From NCBI GenBank assembly GCA_964584755.1, contig CAZPAV010000007.1, positions 1 to 64,000 of the forward strand: DNA of 64,000 nt, read 5' to 3'. The notes below the pieces were generated by a model, which did not search any database, was not told the DNA's origin, and saw nothing but the letters and a program-made list of their open reading frames with translations. A program made the position numbers and the translations under genes. Shown piece after piece: positions 18,291 to 25,585 of this stretch (within the stretch, counting starts at the first letter, position 1; each line of letters begins with the position of its first letter). This DNA is from CAZPAV01 sp964584755. Lineage in GTDB: Bacteria; Actinomycetota; Acidimicrobiia; Spongiisociales; UBA5794.

Positions 18291-18319
18291 TCGACAGATC
18301 GGGCCCGATCGACTACGCT
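18291..18319 (+). promoter_or_regulatory. Sigma70-type promoter with a 14-bp palindrome in its spacer
   Basis: TCGACA (18291-18296, 5 of 6 matches to TTGACA) and TACGCT (18314-18319) are 17 bases apart. The spacer contains the perfect palindrome GATCGGGCCCGATC (18297-18310). A repressor bound there would block RNA polymerase. The predicted start lies about 30 bases before the GTG of the Tat-signal gene. Just upstream, ACTAC/GTAGT (18270-18284) forms a small hairpin after the dnaE stop. Confidence 0.6.
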
Positions 18320-18354
18320 GAGTGGCGGTCTCGAGGAGAGAGAAAGGGGTCGGT

Positions 18355-18891
18355 GTGGTGGAGCACACGCAGCGCGAGGGAGGGATGACCAGACGCGAGA
18401 TGTTGAGGCGGGGAGCGCTCCTCGCGGGGATGGTGTGGACGGCGCCACTCCTCCAGGTGGTGAACATGGCACCGGCGCGAGCCTCCGAGGGTGAGGGACA
18501 CGAGCGCAAGGAACGCTCCCACGAGGGGGAGGACGAGGACACGGCGAGCACGGCCTCGACGGNNNNNNNNNNNNNNNNNNNNNNNNNNNNNNNNNNNNNN
18601 NNNNNNNNNNNNNNNNNNNNNNNNNNNNNNNNNNNNNNNNNNNNNNNNNNNNNNNNNNNNNNGAGCACGGTCTCGACGGTGAGCACGGCGACGAGCGACG
18701 AGGACGGTGGCGGTGCCGGGGGAGGTCCCGGGGACACGACCGGAGGCGGCGGCCTGGGCGGTGGCGGCGGTGCCGGCGGGGGTCCGGGGGACACGACCGG
18801 AGGCGGCGGCCCGGGCGGCCCGACGGGCGGGGCGGGCTCGGGCGCCGGAGGAACCGGGCTGGGGGATGCCGTCGTCCCGACGTTCCCCTGA
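18355..18891 (+). CDS. Tat-exported Ser/Thr-repeat and Gly-rich protein, interrupted by an assembly gap
   Basis: No family is recognised. The N-terminus holds a twin-arginine type signal (TRREMLRRGALLAGMVW, then a helix and APARA cleavage site). The mature part starts with a charged stretch (SEGEGHERKERSHEGEDED), then Ser-Thr-(Ala/Val) tripeptide repeats on both sides of the 100-N gap, then a Gly-rich tail with a repeated GAGGGPGDTTGGGG block. It ends in GLGDAVVPTFP. The frame reads through the Ns, but the true length is unknown. Start: AAGGGG at 18344-18349 favours GTG 18355 or 18358; ATG 18385, with a GGGAGGG immediately upstream, is possible. It converges with the HPr-kinase-like gene, 15 bases apart. 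Confidence 0.75.
   Translation: MVEHTQREGGMTRREMLRRGALLAGMVWTAPLLQVVNMAPARASEGEGHERKERSHEGEDEDTASTASTXXXXXXXXXXXXXXXXXXXXXXXXXXXXXXXXXXSTVSTVSTATSDEDGGGAGGGPGDTTGGGGLGGGGGAGGGPGDTTGGGGPGGPTGGAGSGAGGTGLGDAVVPTFP
18544..18696 (+). repeat. 9-nt tandem repeat encoding Ser-Thr-(Ala/Val), collapsed at an assembly gap
   Basis: Units of the form (AGC or TCG)-ACG-(GCN or GTN) run up to the N block and resume immediately after it. The visible part gives TASTAST before and STVSTVSTATS after. Such short, near-identical repeats are a typical cause of an unresolved gap. Confidence 0.75.
18563..18662. other. Assembly gap of 100 N
   Basis: Exactly 100 undetermined bases, the conventional placeholder for a gap of unknown size. 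It lies inside the Ser/Thr repeat of the Tat-signal gene, so the gene length and the reading frame across it are not established. Confidence 0.99.
18712..18810 (+). repeat. Two 42-nt direct repeats in the Gly-rich tail
   Basis: Copies at 18712-18753 and 18769-18810 match at 39 of 42 positions. All three differences are synonymous third-base changes, and both encode the same 14 residues GAGGGPGDTTGGGG. This suggests duplication with selection on the protein sequence. Confidence 0.85.
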
Positions 18892-18906
18892 GATCGTGCG
18901 TCCGGC

Positions 18907-19719
18907 TCAGAGGAGCTCGTCGAGGAGCGAGACCGCGGCCGGCGGGTCGACGTAGGCGAGACGGTACCCGTCCACCTCTCCGGCGACCCGGACCGCGTTC
19001 GTGAAGTTCTCCTCGGGCCGGTCGCCCCGCCGGAACGTGTTGCGGAGGAGGAGCGTGGCGAGCGGGGCACGGCGGAGGGGCTCGAGCCGGGCCGGTGCGG
19101 AGCCCGGCTCGAGGACGACGAGCGCCGCCAGCCGGAGGCGACCACCCGCGACCCGCCCCCCGAGATCCTGCGGCGTCACCGGGTACTTGTACCGGGACGG
19201 CGTGATCGCGAGCGTGGTCGCGTCGATGCCGACGGCACGGGTCGCCTTCCGGTCCATCCAGAGCGGCTTGGGGTAGGGAACGACCTCGAGCGTGGCGGGA
19301 TCGAACGCGAGCGCCTCGTCGCTGACGTACGCCCAGCCGGCCCGGACGCAGGCACCGGCGAGCGTCGACTTGCCGAGCCCCGATCGGCCCGGGAAGGCGA
19401 CGACGCGTCCCCCCCGGGCGACGACGCCGGCGTGGACCGCCCAGAGCGGACAGCGCTCCATGATGACGTCGTGGAGGGTCGACAGGAGCTTCATCACCGC
19501 CTGGTCGAAGGCGAGGGGCTCGCAACGGCGGTCCTCGTCCACCCAGACGGCGTAGCCCGCGTCCGTGGCGCGCAGCGAGACCTCGACGACCGGCGCGCGG
19601 ACCGCCGGAGGGAGGTCGACACAGAGGCGGTCGAGCAGCGGTCCGAGGGGAGGCTCCGTGGAGGAGATCGCGACCGGCACTCGCAGGAGCTCGTAGCGAC
19701 GGCGGACCGGGAAGCTCAT
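18907..19719 (-). CDS. HPr kinase-like P-loop protein (HprK-related)
   Basis: The 270-residue protein resembles the C-terminal catalytic domain of HPr kinase: VHAGVVARGG at 95-104, Walker A GRSGLGKST at 111-119, then YVSDEALAFD at 131-140, matching the Asp-rich second motif. The N-terminal HPr-kinase domain is absent and no HPr/PTS gene is nearby. Such truncated kinases occur with PqqD-like proteins and, in some lasso peptide clusters, phosphorylate a precursor serine. Here its start overlaps the PqqD-like gene by four bases, and its stop faces the Ser/Thr-repeat Tat protein, which is a plausible but unproven substrate. Confidence 0.82.
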   Translation of the reverse strand: MSFPVRRRYELLRVPVAISSTEPPLGPLLDRLCVDLPPAVRAPVVEVSLRATDAGYAVWVDEDRRCEPLAFDQAVMKLLSTLHDVIMERCPLWAVHAGVVARGGRVVAFPGRSGLGKSTLAGACVRAGWAYVSDEALAFDPATLEVVPYPKPLWMDRKATRAVGIDATTLAITPSRYKYPVTPQDLGGRVAGGRLRLAALVVLEPGSAPARLEPLRRAPLATLLLRNTFRRGDRPEENFTNAVRVAGEVDGYRLAYVDPPAAVSLLDELL

Positions 19720-19988
19720 TCGTCGGGGGGGAGGAGTCCGGCGTCGCGCAACATCGCGACCGCGGCGGCGACGTCGGCCCGAACCCGATCCCGGGGGGCT
19801 CCGTACGCCGCGGCGAGGAGTCCGGCGAGCTCGTCGAGGTCGTACGTCCCCGTGGCGAGACGCCACACGTCCCCGGCCGTCGGGTTGAGCTCGTAGTACC
19901 GCCGGCGCACCGGGTCGTAGAGGACGATGTCCCCGTCGATCTCCTCGACGACGACGTGGGCGGCCGGTGGCCCGATCCGTCCGCTCAT
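19716..19988 (-). CDS. PqqD-family (RiPP recognition element) protein
   Basis: A 90-residue PqqD-like protein: a three-stranded start (VVVEEIDGDIVLYDP), then RRYYELNPTAGDVWRLATG and a helical C-terminal part ending AMLRDAGLLPPDE. This is the winged-helix RRE fold that binds leader peptides and presents them to modifying enzymes. There is no PQQ gene or radical SAM enzyme nearby; the partner is the HPr-kinase-like protein, whose start it overlaps by four bases. It is probably transcribed with the ArsA-like pair or from its own short promoter; 19 bases separate it from the ArsA gene. Confidence 0.88.
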   Translation of the reverse strand: MSGRIGPPAAHVVVEEIDGDIVLYDPVRRRYYELNPTAGDVWRLATGTYDLDELAGLLAAAYGAPRDRVRADVAAAVAMLRDAGLLPPDE

Positions 19989-20007
19989 GGGCAGACCATA
20001 GCCGAGC

Positions 20008-21063
20008 TCACGGACCGAGCCCCCCGTCGAGTCCCGTGGCGACGTCGAGGAGACCGTCGAGGCGATCGGGCGTCGTGGGGGCCTCCGGCATCCAGGGCAC
20101 GAAGGCGAGTGGCACCCCGTAGCGGGAGGCGACCTCGTCACGAGCCGTCTCCTGGCGACCGGCCTCCTCGGCCCACCGGTGCAGGTTCGTCTCGAGGGCC
20201 GCACGCAGCGCGGGATCGGTCACGCCCTCGAGGGGCCGGCGCGACGCCTCGAGCCAGGCGAGCGGGAGCGCCCGATTGAACACGACGACCCGCGGCGTGA
20301 TCCGGATCTCGGCGAGCTCGGCGAAGAAGCGGGCGACCTCCCGCAGCGGCGTCGGGTCGGCGGTGGTGACGACCACGGTCGTGGCCCGCCGCAGGTGGCG
20401 CTCGATCGTGCGGGAGCGGGCCCGGAGCCCGTCGTACATCGTGCGCAGATCGAGGAGGAAGTCGGCGACGCCCTCGAGGAGGCTCCCACCGAGCACCGTG
20501 TCGGCGAGACGGAGCATGGGACGGGCCGTGAGACGGTACAGCGCCCGTCGCGCCGGGAGCCGCGCCCCCGTCAGCCAGTGGAGCAGGCGGCTCCCGACGA
20601 GCTCTCCGGTGCGACGCGGCGCGAGGAAGAAGTCGATCCCTCCCCCCGCCGGCGGCGTGTCGACCACGATGAGATCCCAGCGGTGCTCCTCGGTGAGCGT
20701 CGCCATCTGCTCGGCGGCGGCGAAGGACTGGGCAGCGGGAAAGCGGTCCGCGATGGCCCGGAAGAAGGGGTCGACGAGGAGGCGCTCGGCGACGGCAGGC
20801 TCGGCGTACCGGTGGAGGATCGCCTCCCAGGAGGCGGTGACGTCGAGCATCGCCGCCCACAGCCGCGCCTCGCCGGGTACCGCCACCGGGTCGTTGCCGA
20901 TATGCTCGAGGCCCAGCGCGCCGGCGAGCCGACGGGCCGGATCGACGGTGAGGACGAGCGCCGTGTCGCCGCGGCGAGCCGCCCGCACGGCGAGCGCCGC
21001 CGCCAGCGTCGTCTTGCCCACACCTCCGGCACCGGTGACGACGACGGCACGGGTGGCGGTCAT
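20008..21063 (-). CDS. ArsA/GET3-type ATPase, second subunit
   Basis: A 351-residue SIMIBI-class ATPase. Walker A is TGAGGVGKT at 10-18: the P-loop lysine is present but the signature lysine of the usual GKGGVGKT is alanine. LTVDPARRL matches switch I, and DLIVVDTPPAGGG switch II. It has a helical middle section expected for ArsA/GET3 substrate binding. ATG overlaps the stop of the first subunit by four bases. Paired ArsA-like genes (Rv3679-Rv3680 in M. tuberculosis) are widespread in actinobacteria. No arsenic genes are nearby. The cargo is unknown. Confidence 0.88.
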   Translation of the reverse strand: MTATRAVVVTGAGGVGKTTLAAALAVRAARRGDTALVLTVDPARRLAGALGLEHIGNDPVAVPGEARLWAAMLDVTASWEAILHRYAEPAVAERLLVDPFFRAIADRFPAAQSFAAAEQMATLTEEHRWDLIVVDTPPAGGGIDFFLAPRRTGELVGSRLLHWLTGARLPARRALYRLTARPMLRLADTVLGGSLLEGVADFLLDLRTMYDGLRARSRTIERHLRRATTVVVTTADPTPLREVARFFAELAEIRITPRVVVFNRALPLAWLEASRRPLEGVTDPALRAALETNLHRWAEEAGRQETARDEVASRYGVPLAFVPWMPEAPTTPDRLDGLLDVATGLDGGLGP

Positions 21064-21920
21064 CGGGGACGCTCCAGATCGACCGCGAGTTGCGCTGCCA
21101 CCTCCCCCGGTGTCAGGAGGCCGAAGAGGAAGGGGAGACGTGGTCCGGGGGGGAGTCGGGCGAGCCAGCGCTCCTGGCCGGCGGCGAGGCCGAGGTGGAG
21201 GAGGGCCGCGTCGCGATGCGGACCCGCGGGGACGGCGGCGAGGGCCTCGGCGGGGACCTCCAGCGGTTCCAGGACGCGATTGGCGACGACGGCCGCGACG
21301 GCGATGGGCGGGTCCTCGGCGAGGGACGCGACCGTCTCGAGGGTCTCGGTGACGGGGAGCTCCGCCGGGGTCACGACGAGGACGAGTGCCGCCACCGCGG
21401 GATCGGCGAGCGTGGCGCCGATGCGACCGGCCTGCGCCCGGACCGTGCCCGAGGGAACGAGGCCGGCGATCGTCTCGGGGGCGCGCAGGTACGACTCGAG
21501 CTGACCGAGGGGTGGCGCATCCACCACGACGAGGTCCCAGGTGTCCCGCCACACCTCGTACACGGGCTTGCCGATGGACACGATCTCCCGCACCCCGGGG
21601 GCGGTGTCGACGAGGAGGTCGAGGGCGCTCGTGAGGTGGCGGGTCGGCGCCGCCTGAGGAACCCGGAGCTGCAGCTTGAGGTACTCGTCGAGGGCACGCG
21701 ACCGGGAGACGCCGGCCAGCCAGAGTCCGGGCCGAACCGGCTCGGGGTCGTAGGAGGGAGGTCCGCTGCGGAGATGTGCGGCGAGACCGAGGCCGTCGCT
21801 CAGCGCCAGGGCGAGCGTGCGTCGGCCCGCCCGGGAGGCGGCCAGCGCGAGGGCCGCGGCGACCGCCGACCGCCCCACGCCGCCCTTGCCGGAGACGAGG
21901 ACGAGACGGTGGGAGAACAC
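21060..21920 (-). CDS. ArsA/GET3-type ATPase, first subunit
   Basis: A 286-residue P-loop ATPase of the ArsA family. Walker A is SGKGGVGRS at 10-18: the signature lysine is kept but the P-loop lysine is arginine. DLVVVDAPPLGQ is switch II. It is shorter than the second subunit. With a complementary defect in the second subunit, the two probably form a heterodimer with one working ATP site. GTG start, preceded by a minus-strand -10 TACGCT only seven bases away. Confidence 0.88.
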   Translation of the reverse strand: MFSHRLVLVSGKGGVGRSAVAAALALAASRAGRRTLALALSDGLGLAAHLRSGPPSYDPEPVRPGLWLAGVSRSRALDEYLKLQLRVPQAAPTRHLTSALDLLVDTAPGVREIVSIGKPVYEVWRDTWDLVVVDAPPLGQLESYLRAPETIAGLVPSGTVRAQAGRIGATLADPAVAALVLVVTPAELPVTETLETVASLAEDPPIAVAAVVANRVLEPLEVPAEALAAVPAGPHRDAALLHLGLAAGQERWLARLPPGPRLPFLFGLLTPGEVAAQLAVDLERPR

Positions 21921-21927
21921 GGCGCGG

Positions 21928-21933
21928 AGCGTA
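21928..21933 (-). promoter_or_regulatory. Putative -10 (TACGCT) for the ArsA-like operon, leaderless
   Basis: On the minus strand TACGCT ends seven bases before the GTG at 21920, so transcription probably starts at or next to the start codon. The divergent plus-strand TAGCCT at 21951-21956 may serve the 70-aa gene. Confidence 0.5.
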
Positions 21934-21982
21934 CACGGCCGGGTGCGCGGTAGCCTCTCCCCCGGAGGCGACCCGGAGGACG

Positions 21983-22195
21983 ATGGTGGCGCAACTCGAC
22001 GTCGAGGAGTTCCTCGAGCGGTTCCGCGAGCGGGCGGCCGCGGTCCGGGAGCGGGGCGTGCCGCCCCTCGAGGGAGAGGCGCGCAAGCGGTTCATCGAGG
22101 GGGCGAAGCTCGACTATCTCGACTACTCCCTCGTGGGGAGCGCGACGTGGTCGGTGGAGGACGGCTTCCTCGTCTTGCGGATCCCGTTGACCTGA
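21983..22195 (+). CDS. Conserved small protein of unknown function (70 aa)
   Basis: A 70-residue acidic/basic protein with the central segment EARKRFIEGAKLDYLDYSL and a C-terminal beta segment WSVEDGFLVLRIPLT. It looks like a small actinobacterial orphan family rather than a fragment: CGGAGGACG precedes the ATG and codon use matches neighbours. It has no signal peptide or membrane helix. It is divergent from the ArsA-like pair and convergent with the ThyX-like gene. No function can be assigned. Confidence 0.75.
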   Translation: MVAQLDVEEFLERFRERAAAVRERGVPPLEGEARKRFIEGAKLDYLDYSLVGSATWSVEDGFLVLRIPLT

Positions 22196-22216
22196 GTCGC
22201 ACCGGGACGGCCGGGG

Positions 22217-23890
22217 TCAAGGGTGGCGGACCCGGTCGGCCGCGCCGCGCCGCGCCGCCGCCCGCCGTTCCCCCTCGAGACGCCCGAGGTCGTGGTCGCG
22301 ATGGTCCACGAAGCACATCGCGTCCGCGAGCAGGCGGTGGCCGGCCTCGTCCCTGATGAGGCGATGCATCTCCTGACACACCCGGCGGTACCCCGGATGG
22401 CCGCCGGGTTGCGTGCGCAGCTCGAGGAGGTGGAAGGCCTCGCGCACGTCGAGGTGGAGGAAGAACCGGATCCGGTAGGCGAAGGGGACGACGTACTGGG
22501 CGACGTCGGCTCCGAGGTGCCGGCGCACGCGCTCGTACAGCTCGGCGGCCCGCGCCATGGCGGCGTCCCACCGGTCGGTGAGCCCCAGCCGGGCGATCGT
22601 CGGCGGGGTGACGTAGCCGTGGGTGGGGGAGAGGCGCTGCCACTCGATGGTGAGCATGCGGTGGCGCTGGAGGTCGCGGAAGATGCCGTAGTCGGCGAGG
22701 ATGTCGAAGCGGTAGGTGCAGCGCTCCATGGCGCGTCCCGGCTTGTGCCGCCGGTTTCCACGGGTGCCGACGTAGGCATGGAGGAGGTCGGCGCGGCGCG
22801 CCGCGGGGAGTCGTCGCACGACGTCGAGGAGGGTCGCGTCCGGCAGGTCGGTGACGGCGTAGAGGGCCGCGGCCGCGATCTTCGTCTCCGCCTCGGGGTC
22901 CCACTCGACGAGCCGCACCTCGGGGGAGCCCGGCGGTGGGGGAAGCTCGAGGTCGGCCGCGGCCGCGGCGACGGCGCGCGCCGTCGCCGCGAGGTACGCG
23001 CTCCAGGCGCCCCCCCGATCGGGCCGGTCGACCCGGCGCATGAACGCGGGGATGACCTTGCGCAGCTCGGCGAGGAGGAGATCGGCGTAGGCGCGGACCT
23101 CCTCGAGGGGATGGGCCCGCATCCGGACGAGGAGCATCTCGTAGGCCTGGCCGGAGGCGAAGATGCCCACGTTCGAGGTCGTGGCCGCGGGGAGGAGCCC
23201 CCGCACGTCGTCACACGCCCTGGCCCGGATCGTGGCGCGCCACACGGACGCCGGGTCGTCGGGAGGGCGGGGGTGGCGTTCCTCGTAGTGGGCGAGGACC
23301 TGGTCGAGGAGCCCCGAGTAGGTGGTGAACAGCTCGTCCATCGTCTCCCGGTAGACGTCGGCGAGGGGGGAGGCGGCGATCTCGGCCGGGACGTGGTAGC
23401 GGTACCGCCCGCCGAGGGTCCGGTCGTAGACGATGTACCGGGTCGACTGCTCCAGATACGCCGCGAGCCGGCCCCACTCGAGCACCTTCGTCAGGAGGTT
23501 CGAGGCCTGTTCGCAGGCGACGTGGGCACCGCCGAGCTGGGCCACCGAGTCGTCGCCGTACTCGCCGAAGACGCGGTCGTACAGGGCCTCGGCGCGGCGC
23601 CGCCCCGTCTCGGGGTCGGCGCCCACCCGCTCGGCGAGGGCCGCGATGCCACTCTCCTCGCGGGCGTAGAACTCGTCGAGGAAGAGGCGCCGGACGGACT
23701 TGGGGGATCGGCTGTAGCGGGCGAAGAGCGCGCCCTTGACGACCTCGGGGAGGTTCACCACCGCGAAGACGGGGCCGTCGAGGTTCGTGAAGAAGCGTCC
23801 GAGGACGGCCCGCTCCTCGGCGGTGAACTCCTCGACGTGGTACCCCGGCGGTGGTGGGGTCGCCGCGACCGGGGGGTGCTCGTGGGTCAT
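22217..23890 (-). CDS. Double-length ThyX-like protein (FAD-dependent thymidylate synthase homologue)
   Basis: At 557 aa it is about twice the size of ThyX and looks like two ThyX folds in tandem. The N-terminal half has YSRSPKSVRRLFLDEF (59-74) and EWGRLAAYLEQSTRY (138-152), the counterpart of the RHRx7S-type motif, with the first Arg/His lost. The C-terminal half has LQRHRMLTIEWQRLSPTHGY around residue 406, keeping RHR but with Ser displaced. Neither site matches a canonical ThyX, so dTMP synthesis is doubtful. ATG 23890 is used; nothing else is in its operon. Related long ThyX-like proteins are of unknown function. Confidence 0.8.
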   Translation of the reverse strand: MTHEHPPVAATPPPPGYHVEEFTAEERAVLGRFFTNLDGPVFAVVNLPEVVKGALFARYSRSPKSVRRLFLDEFYAREESGIAALAERVGADPETGRRRAEALYDRVFGEYGDDSVAQLGGAHVACEQASNLLTKVLEWGRLAAYLEQSTRYIVYDRTLGGRYRYHVPAEIAASPLADVYRETMDELFTTYSGLLDQVLAHYEERHPRPPDDPASVWRATIRARACDDVRGLLPAATTSNVGIFASGQAYEMLLVRMRAHPLEEVRAYADLLLAELRKVIPAFMRRVDRPDRGGAWSAYLAATARAVAAAAADLELPPPPGSPEVRLVEWDPEAETKIAAAALYAVTDLPDATLLDVVRRLPAARRADLLHAYVGTRGNRRHKPGRAMERCTYRFDILADYGIFRDLQRHRMLTIEWQRLSPTHGYVTPPTIARLGLTDRWDAAMARAAELYERVRRHLGADVAQYVVPFAYRIRFFLHLDVREAFHLLELRTQPGGHPGYRRVCQEMHRLIRDEAGHRLLADAMCFVDHRDHDLGRLEGERRAAARRGAADRVRHP

Positions 23891-23961
23891 GGCTGTCGAA
23901 TCACAGGGATGTCGTTCACCGTAGCAGCGCGCCCGTCGCCTCGCCAGGCAGGCGGGTCCGG

Positions 23962-23967
23962 TACCCT
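23962..23967 (+). promoter_or_regulatory. Putative -10 (TACCCT), leaderless
   Basis: TACCCT ends seven bases before GTG 23975, so the mRNA probably starts at the start codon. Confidence 0.5.
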
Positions 23968-23974
23968 TCCGACC

Positions 23975-24268
23975 GTGCTCACGGTGCTGCGCGTGCTCCT
24001 CGGCCTGCTCTTCGCCGCGGTCGGCGCGGTGGCGGCCGTCCCCCTCCTCGTCCTCGTCGACCTGAGCTCCGGAGGGACCGGCCTCGGACTCTGCCCCGGC
24101 GGACTGGGGTCCTGCCGGGCCTCCTACTTCACGGCTCCCGAGCTCTTCGCCATCCTCACCCTCGGGCTCTTCGTCCTGCTCGCCGCCATCGCCGGATGTC
24201 TCCGGGGGACCCGGCGGCTGCAGGCGCGTCGGGGATCGACCCGGCCTCGGTCGGGCCCGGCGCGCTGA
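23975..24268 (+). CDS. Small membrane protein, two helices
   Basis: A 97-residue protein with hydrophobic helices at about 4-32 and 57-80, separated by a loop with two cysteines (GLCPGGLGSCRA), and a basic Arg-rich tail. Not recognised. GTG 23975 is supported by the upstream -10. Its last 113 bases overlap the 3' end of the DMT transporter on the other strand. It is divergent from the ThyX-like gene. Confidence 0.65.
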   Translation: MLTVLRVLLGLLFAAVGAVAAVPLLVLVDLSSGGTGLGLCPGGLGSCRASYFTAPELFAILTLGLFVLLAAIAGCLRGTRRLQARRGSTRPRSGPAR

Positions 24269-25181
24269 AGGCGGTCGCGGCGCGGACGTCGGCCTCCTCC
24301 GCCGGGGAGATCGCGACCACGAGGTAGATCCCGGCGACGATCGCCGCCGCACCCAGCCAGCCGCGGCCGGCGAGACGCTCCCCGAGGACGAGGGTCGCCG
24401 TGGCGGTGGCGAAGACGGGCTCGAGCGCGAGGACGATGGCCGTTCGGCTCGGTCCCACCACCCGCTGGGCGCCCACCTGAACGACGAAGGCTGCGGCGCT
24501 CGCGGCCAGGCCGGTGAGGAGGAGCGCCGCGGCGACACCGCGGCCGGGGAGGGGGAAACCCTCGCCGAGCGCGGCGAACAGCGAGAGGGTGGCCACGACG
24601 AGGAGTTGGACGGCGGTGAAGGGGACGACACGGTGACGCGGGCTGAAACGGGCGAGGACGAGGATGTGGGCGGCGAAGGCGAGGGCGCACGCCACGGTGA
24701 GGAGATCGCCCGGGTGCAGGCGGAGGCCGTTCTGCCCGGAGAGCAGCCAGAGGCCGCCCAAGGCGGCTCCGGCGCCGGCCACGACCGTGGGGGCCGGGCG
24801 CCGCCGGCGGAGTGCGGCGGCGAGCAGCGGGGTGAAGACGACGTACAACCCGGTGATGAGCCCCGAGTTCGCGGCGGTCGTCGTGGTGAGACCGAGCGTC
24901 TGCGTCCCGTACCCGAGGAACAGGAGAGATCCGGCGACGAGGCCGTCCCGCCACACCTCCGAGCCGCGGGGCCGGGCGAGGAGCAGGAGCGCGAGGCCGC
25001 CGAGGAGGAAGCGCCAGCCGACGAAGGCGAACGGGGGAAAGGAGGCGAGCGCGTCCTTGACGACGACGAAGGTGGCGCCGAAGAGCAGGGCGGCGAGAGC
25101 GAGGGCGCCGTACGCCAGGGGACGGGGCATCGCGGGGCGCTCGTCGACGCGCCGCCCCACCGGGGCCGAGGCCGCGGTCAC
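24156..25181 (-). CDS. EamA-family drug/metabolite transporter (DMT)
   Basis: A 341-residue polytopic protein with about ten transmembrane helices in two EamA repeats (LLFGATFVVVKDALASFPPF in the first; GPSRTAIVLALEPVFATATA in the second). Such proteins export small metabolites or amino acids; the substrate cannot be read from the sequence. GTG 25181 overlaps the preceding gene by four bases; ATG 25130 is an alternative. After the last helix a tail of about 50 Ala/Arg-rich residues runs into the opposite gene. It is the last gene of a three-gene minus-strand operon. Confidence 0.9.
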   Translation of the reverse strand: MTAASAPVGRRVDERPAMPRPLAYGALALAALLFGATFVVVKDALASFPPFAFVGWRFLLGGLALLLLARPRGSEVWRDGLVAGSLLFLGYGTQTLGLTTTTAANSGLITGLYVVFTPLLAAALRRRRPAPTVVAGAGAALGGLWLLSGQNGLRLHPGDLLTVACALAFAAHILVLARFSPRHRVVPFTAVQLLVVATLSLFAALGEGFPLPGRGVAAALLLTGLAASAAAFVVQVGAQRVVGPSRTAIVLALEPVFATATATLVLGERLAGRGWLGAAAIVAGIYLVVAISPAEEADVRAATAFSAPGPTEAGSIPDAPAAAGSPGDIRRWRRAGRRARG

Positions 25182-25582
25182 GACCGTCGCCCCGGAGGAC
25201 GGCTCACCGCCAGTGCCGTACCGGCGAGGACCAGCACCGTGCCCGCCGGGAGGAGCCAGGCACCGGGCCCGACCGAGGCGCCCACCCCGAGGGTGGCGAG
25301 GAGTCGGGCGGCCCGCAGGGCGTCGACGAGCTTCGCCACGCCGAAGAGCGTGGCCCCCGCGGCGAGCAGGGCTCCGGCGAGGACGACGGCCGCGCCCGGC
25401 CGCGCGCGCCGGTCGCCGCGCAGGGCGACGACGAGGACCGGGGCGACGAGGATCGCCGCGGGCCACGCCGCCCCGGTGACCCCGTTCAGTCGTCCGGTCT
25501 CCGGGGAGGAGAGGAACCCGAGGGGGAGGGAGACGGCCACGACCACGGCGCCGATCGAGACGAGGAGGCGCGAAGGGTGCAC
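25178..25582 (-). CDS. Four-helix membrane protein, unknown
   Basis: A 134-residue protein with four predicted membrane helices (about 6-24, 41-57, 63-82 and 104-124) and short Arg-rich loops. It is not a recognised family member. GTG start; the stop overlaps the DMT transporter start. It begins three bases after the thioesterase stop, so the three genes are a tight operon. Confidence 0.7.
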   Translation of the reverse strand: MHPSRLLVSIGAVVVAVSLPLGFLSSPETGRLNGVTGAAWPAAILVAPVLVVALRGDRRARPGAAVVLAGALLAAGATLFGVAKLVDALRAARLLATLGVGASVGPGAWLLPAGTVLVLAGTALAVSRPPGRRS

Positions 25583-25585
25583 GTC

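Noticed and set aside
14723..19525. A 1600-codon open frame on the minus strand opposite dnaE
   Set aside because: It runs antisense to dnaE, through the N gap and opposite the HPr-kinase-like gene. High third-position GC removes stops from the antisense frames; the product is low-complexity Arg/Glu/Val-rich and has no motif.
23425..23475. RHRx7S-like region of the ThyX-like protein as an intact active site
   Set aside because: Neither half matches the canonical arrangement of Arg, His and Ser, so it is not annotated as thyX.
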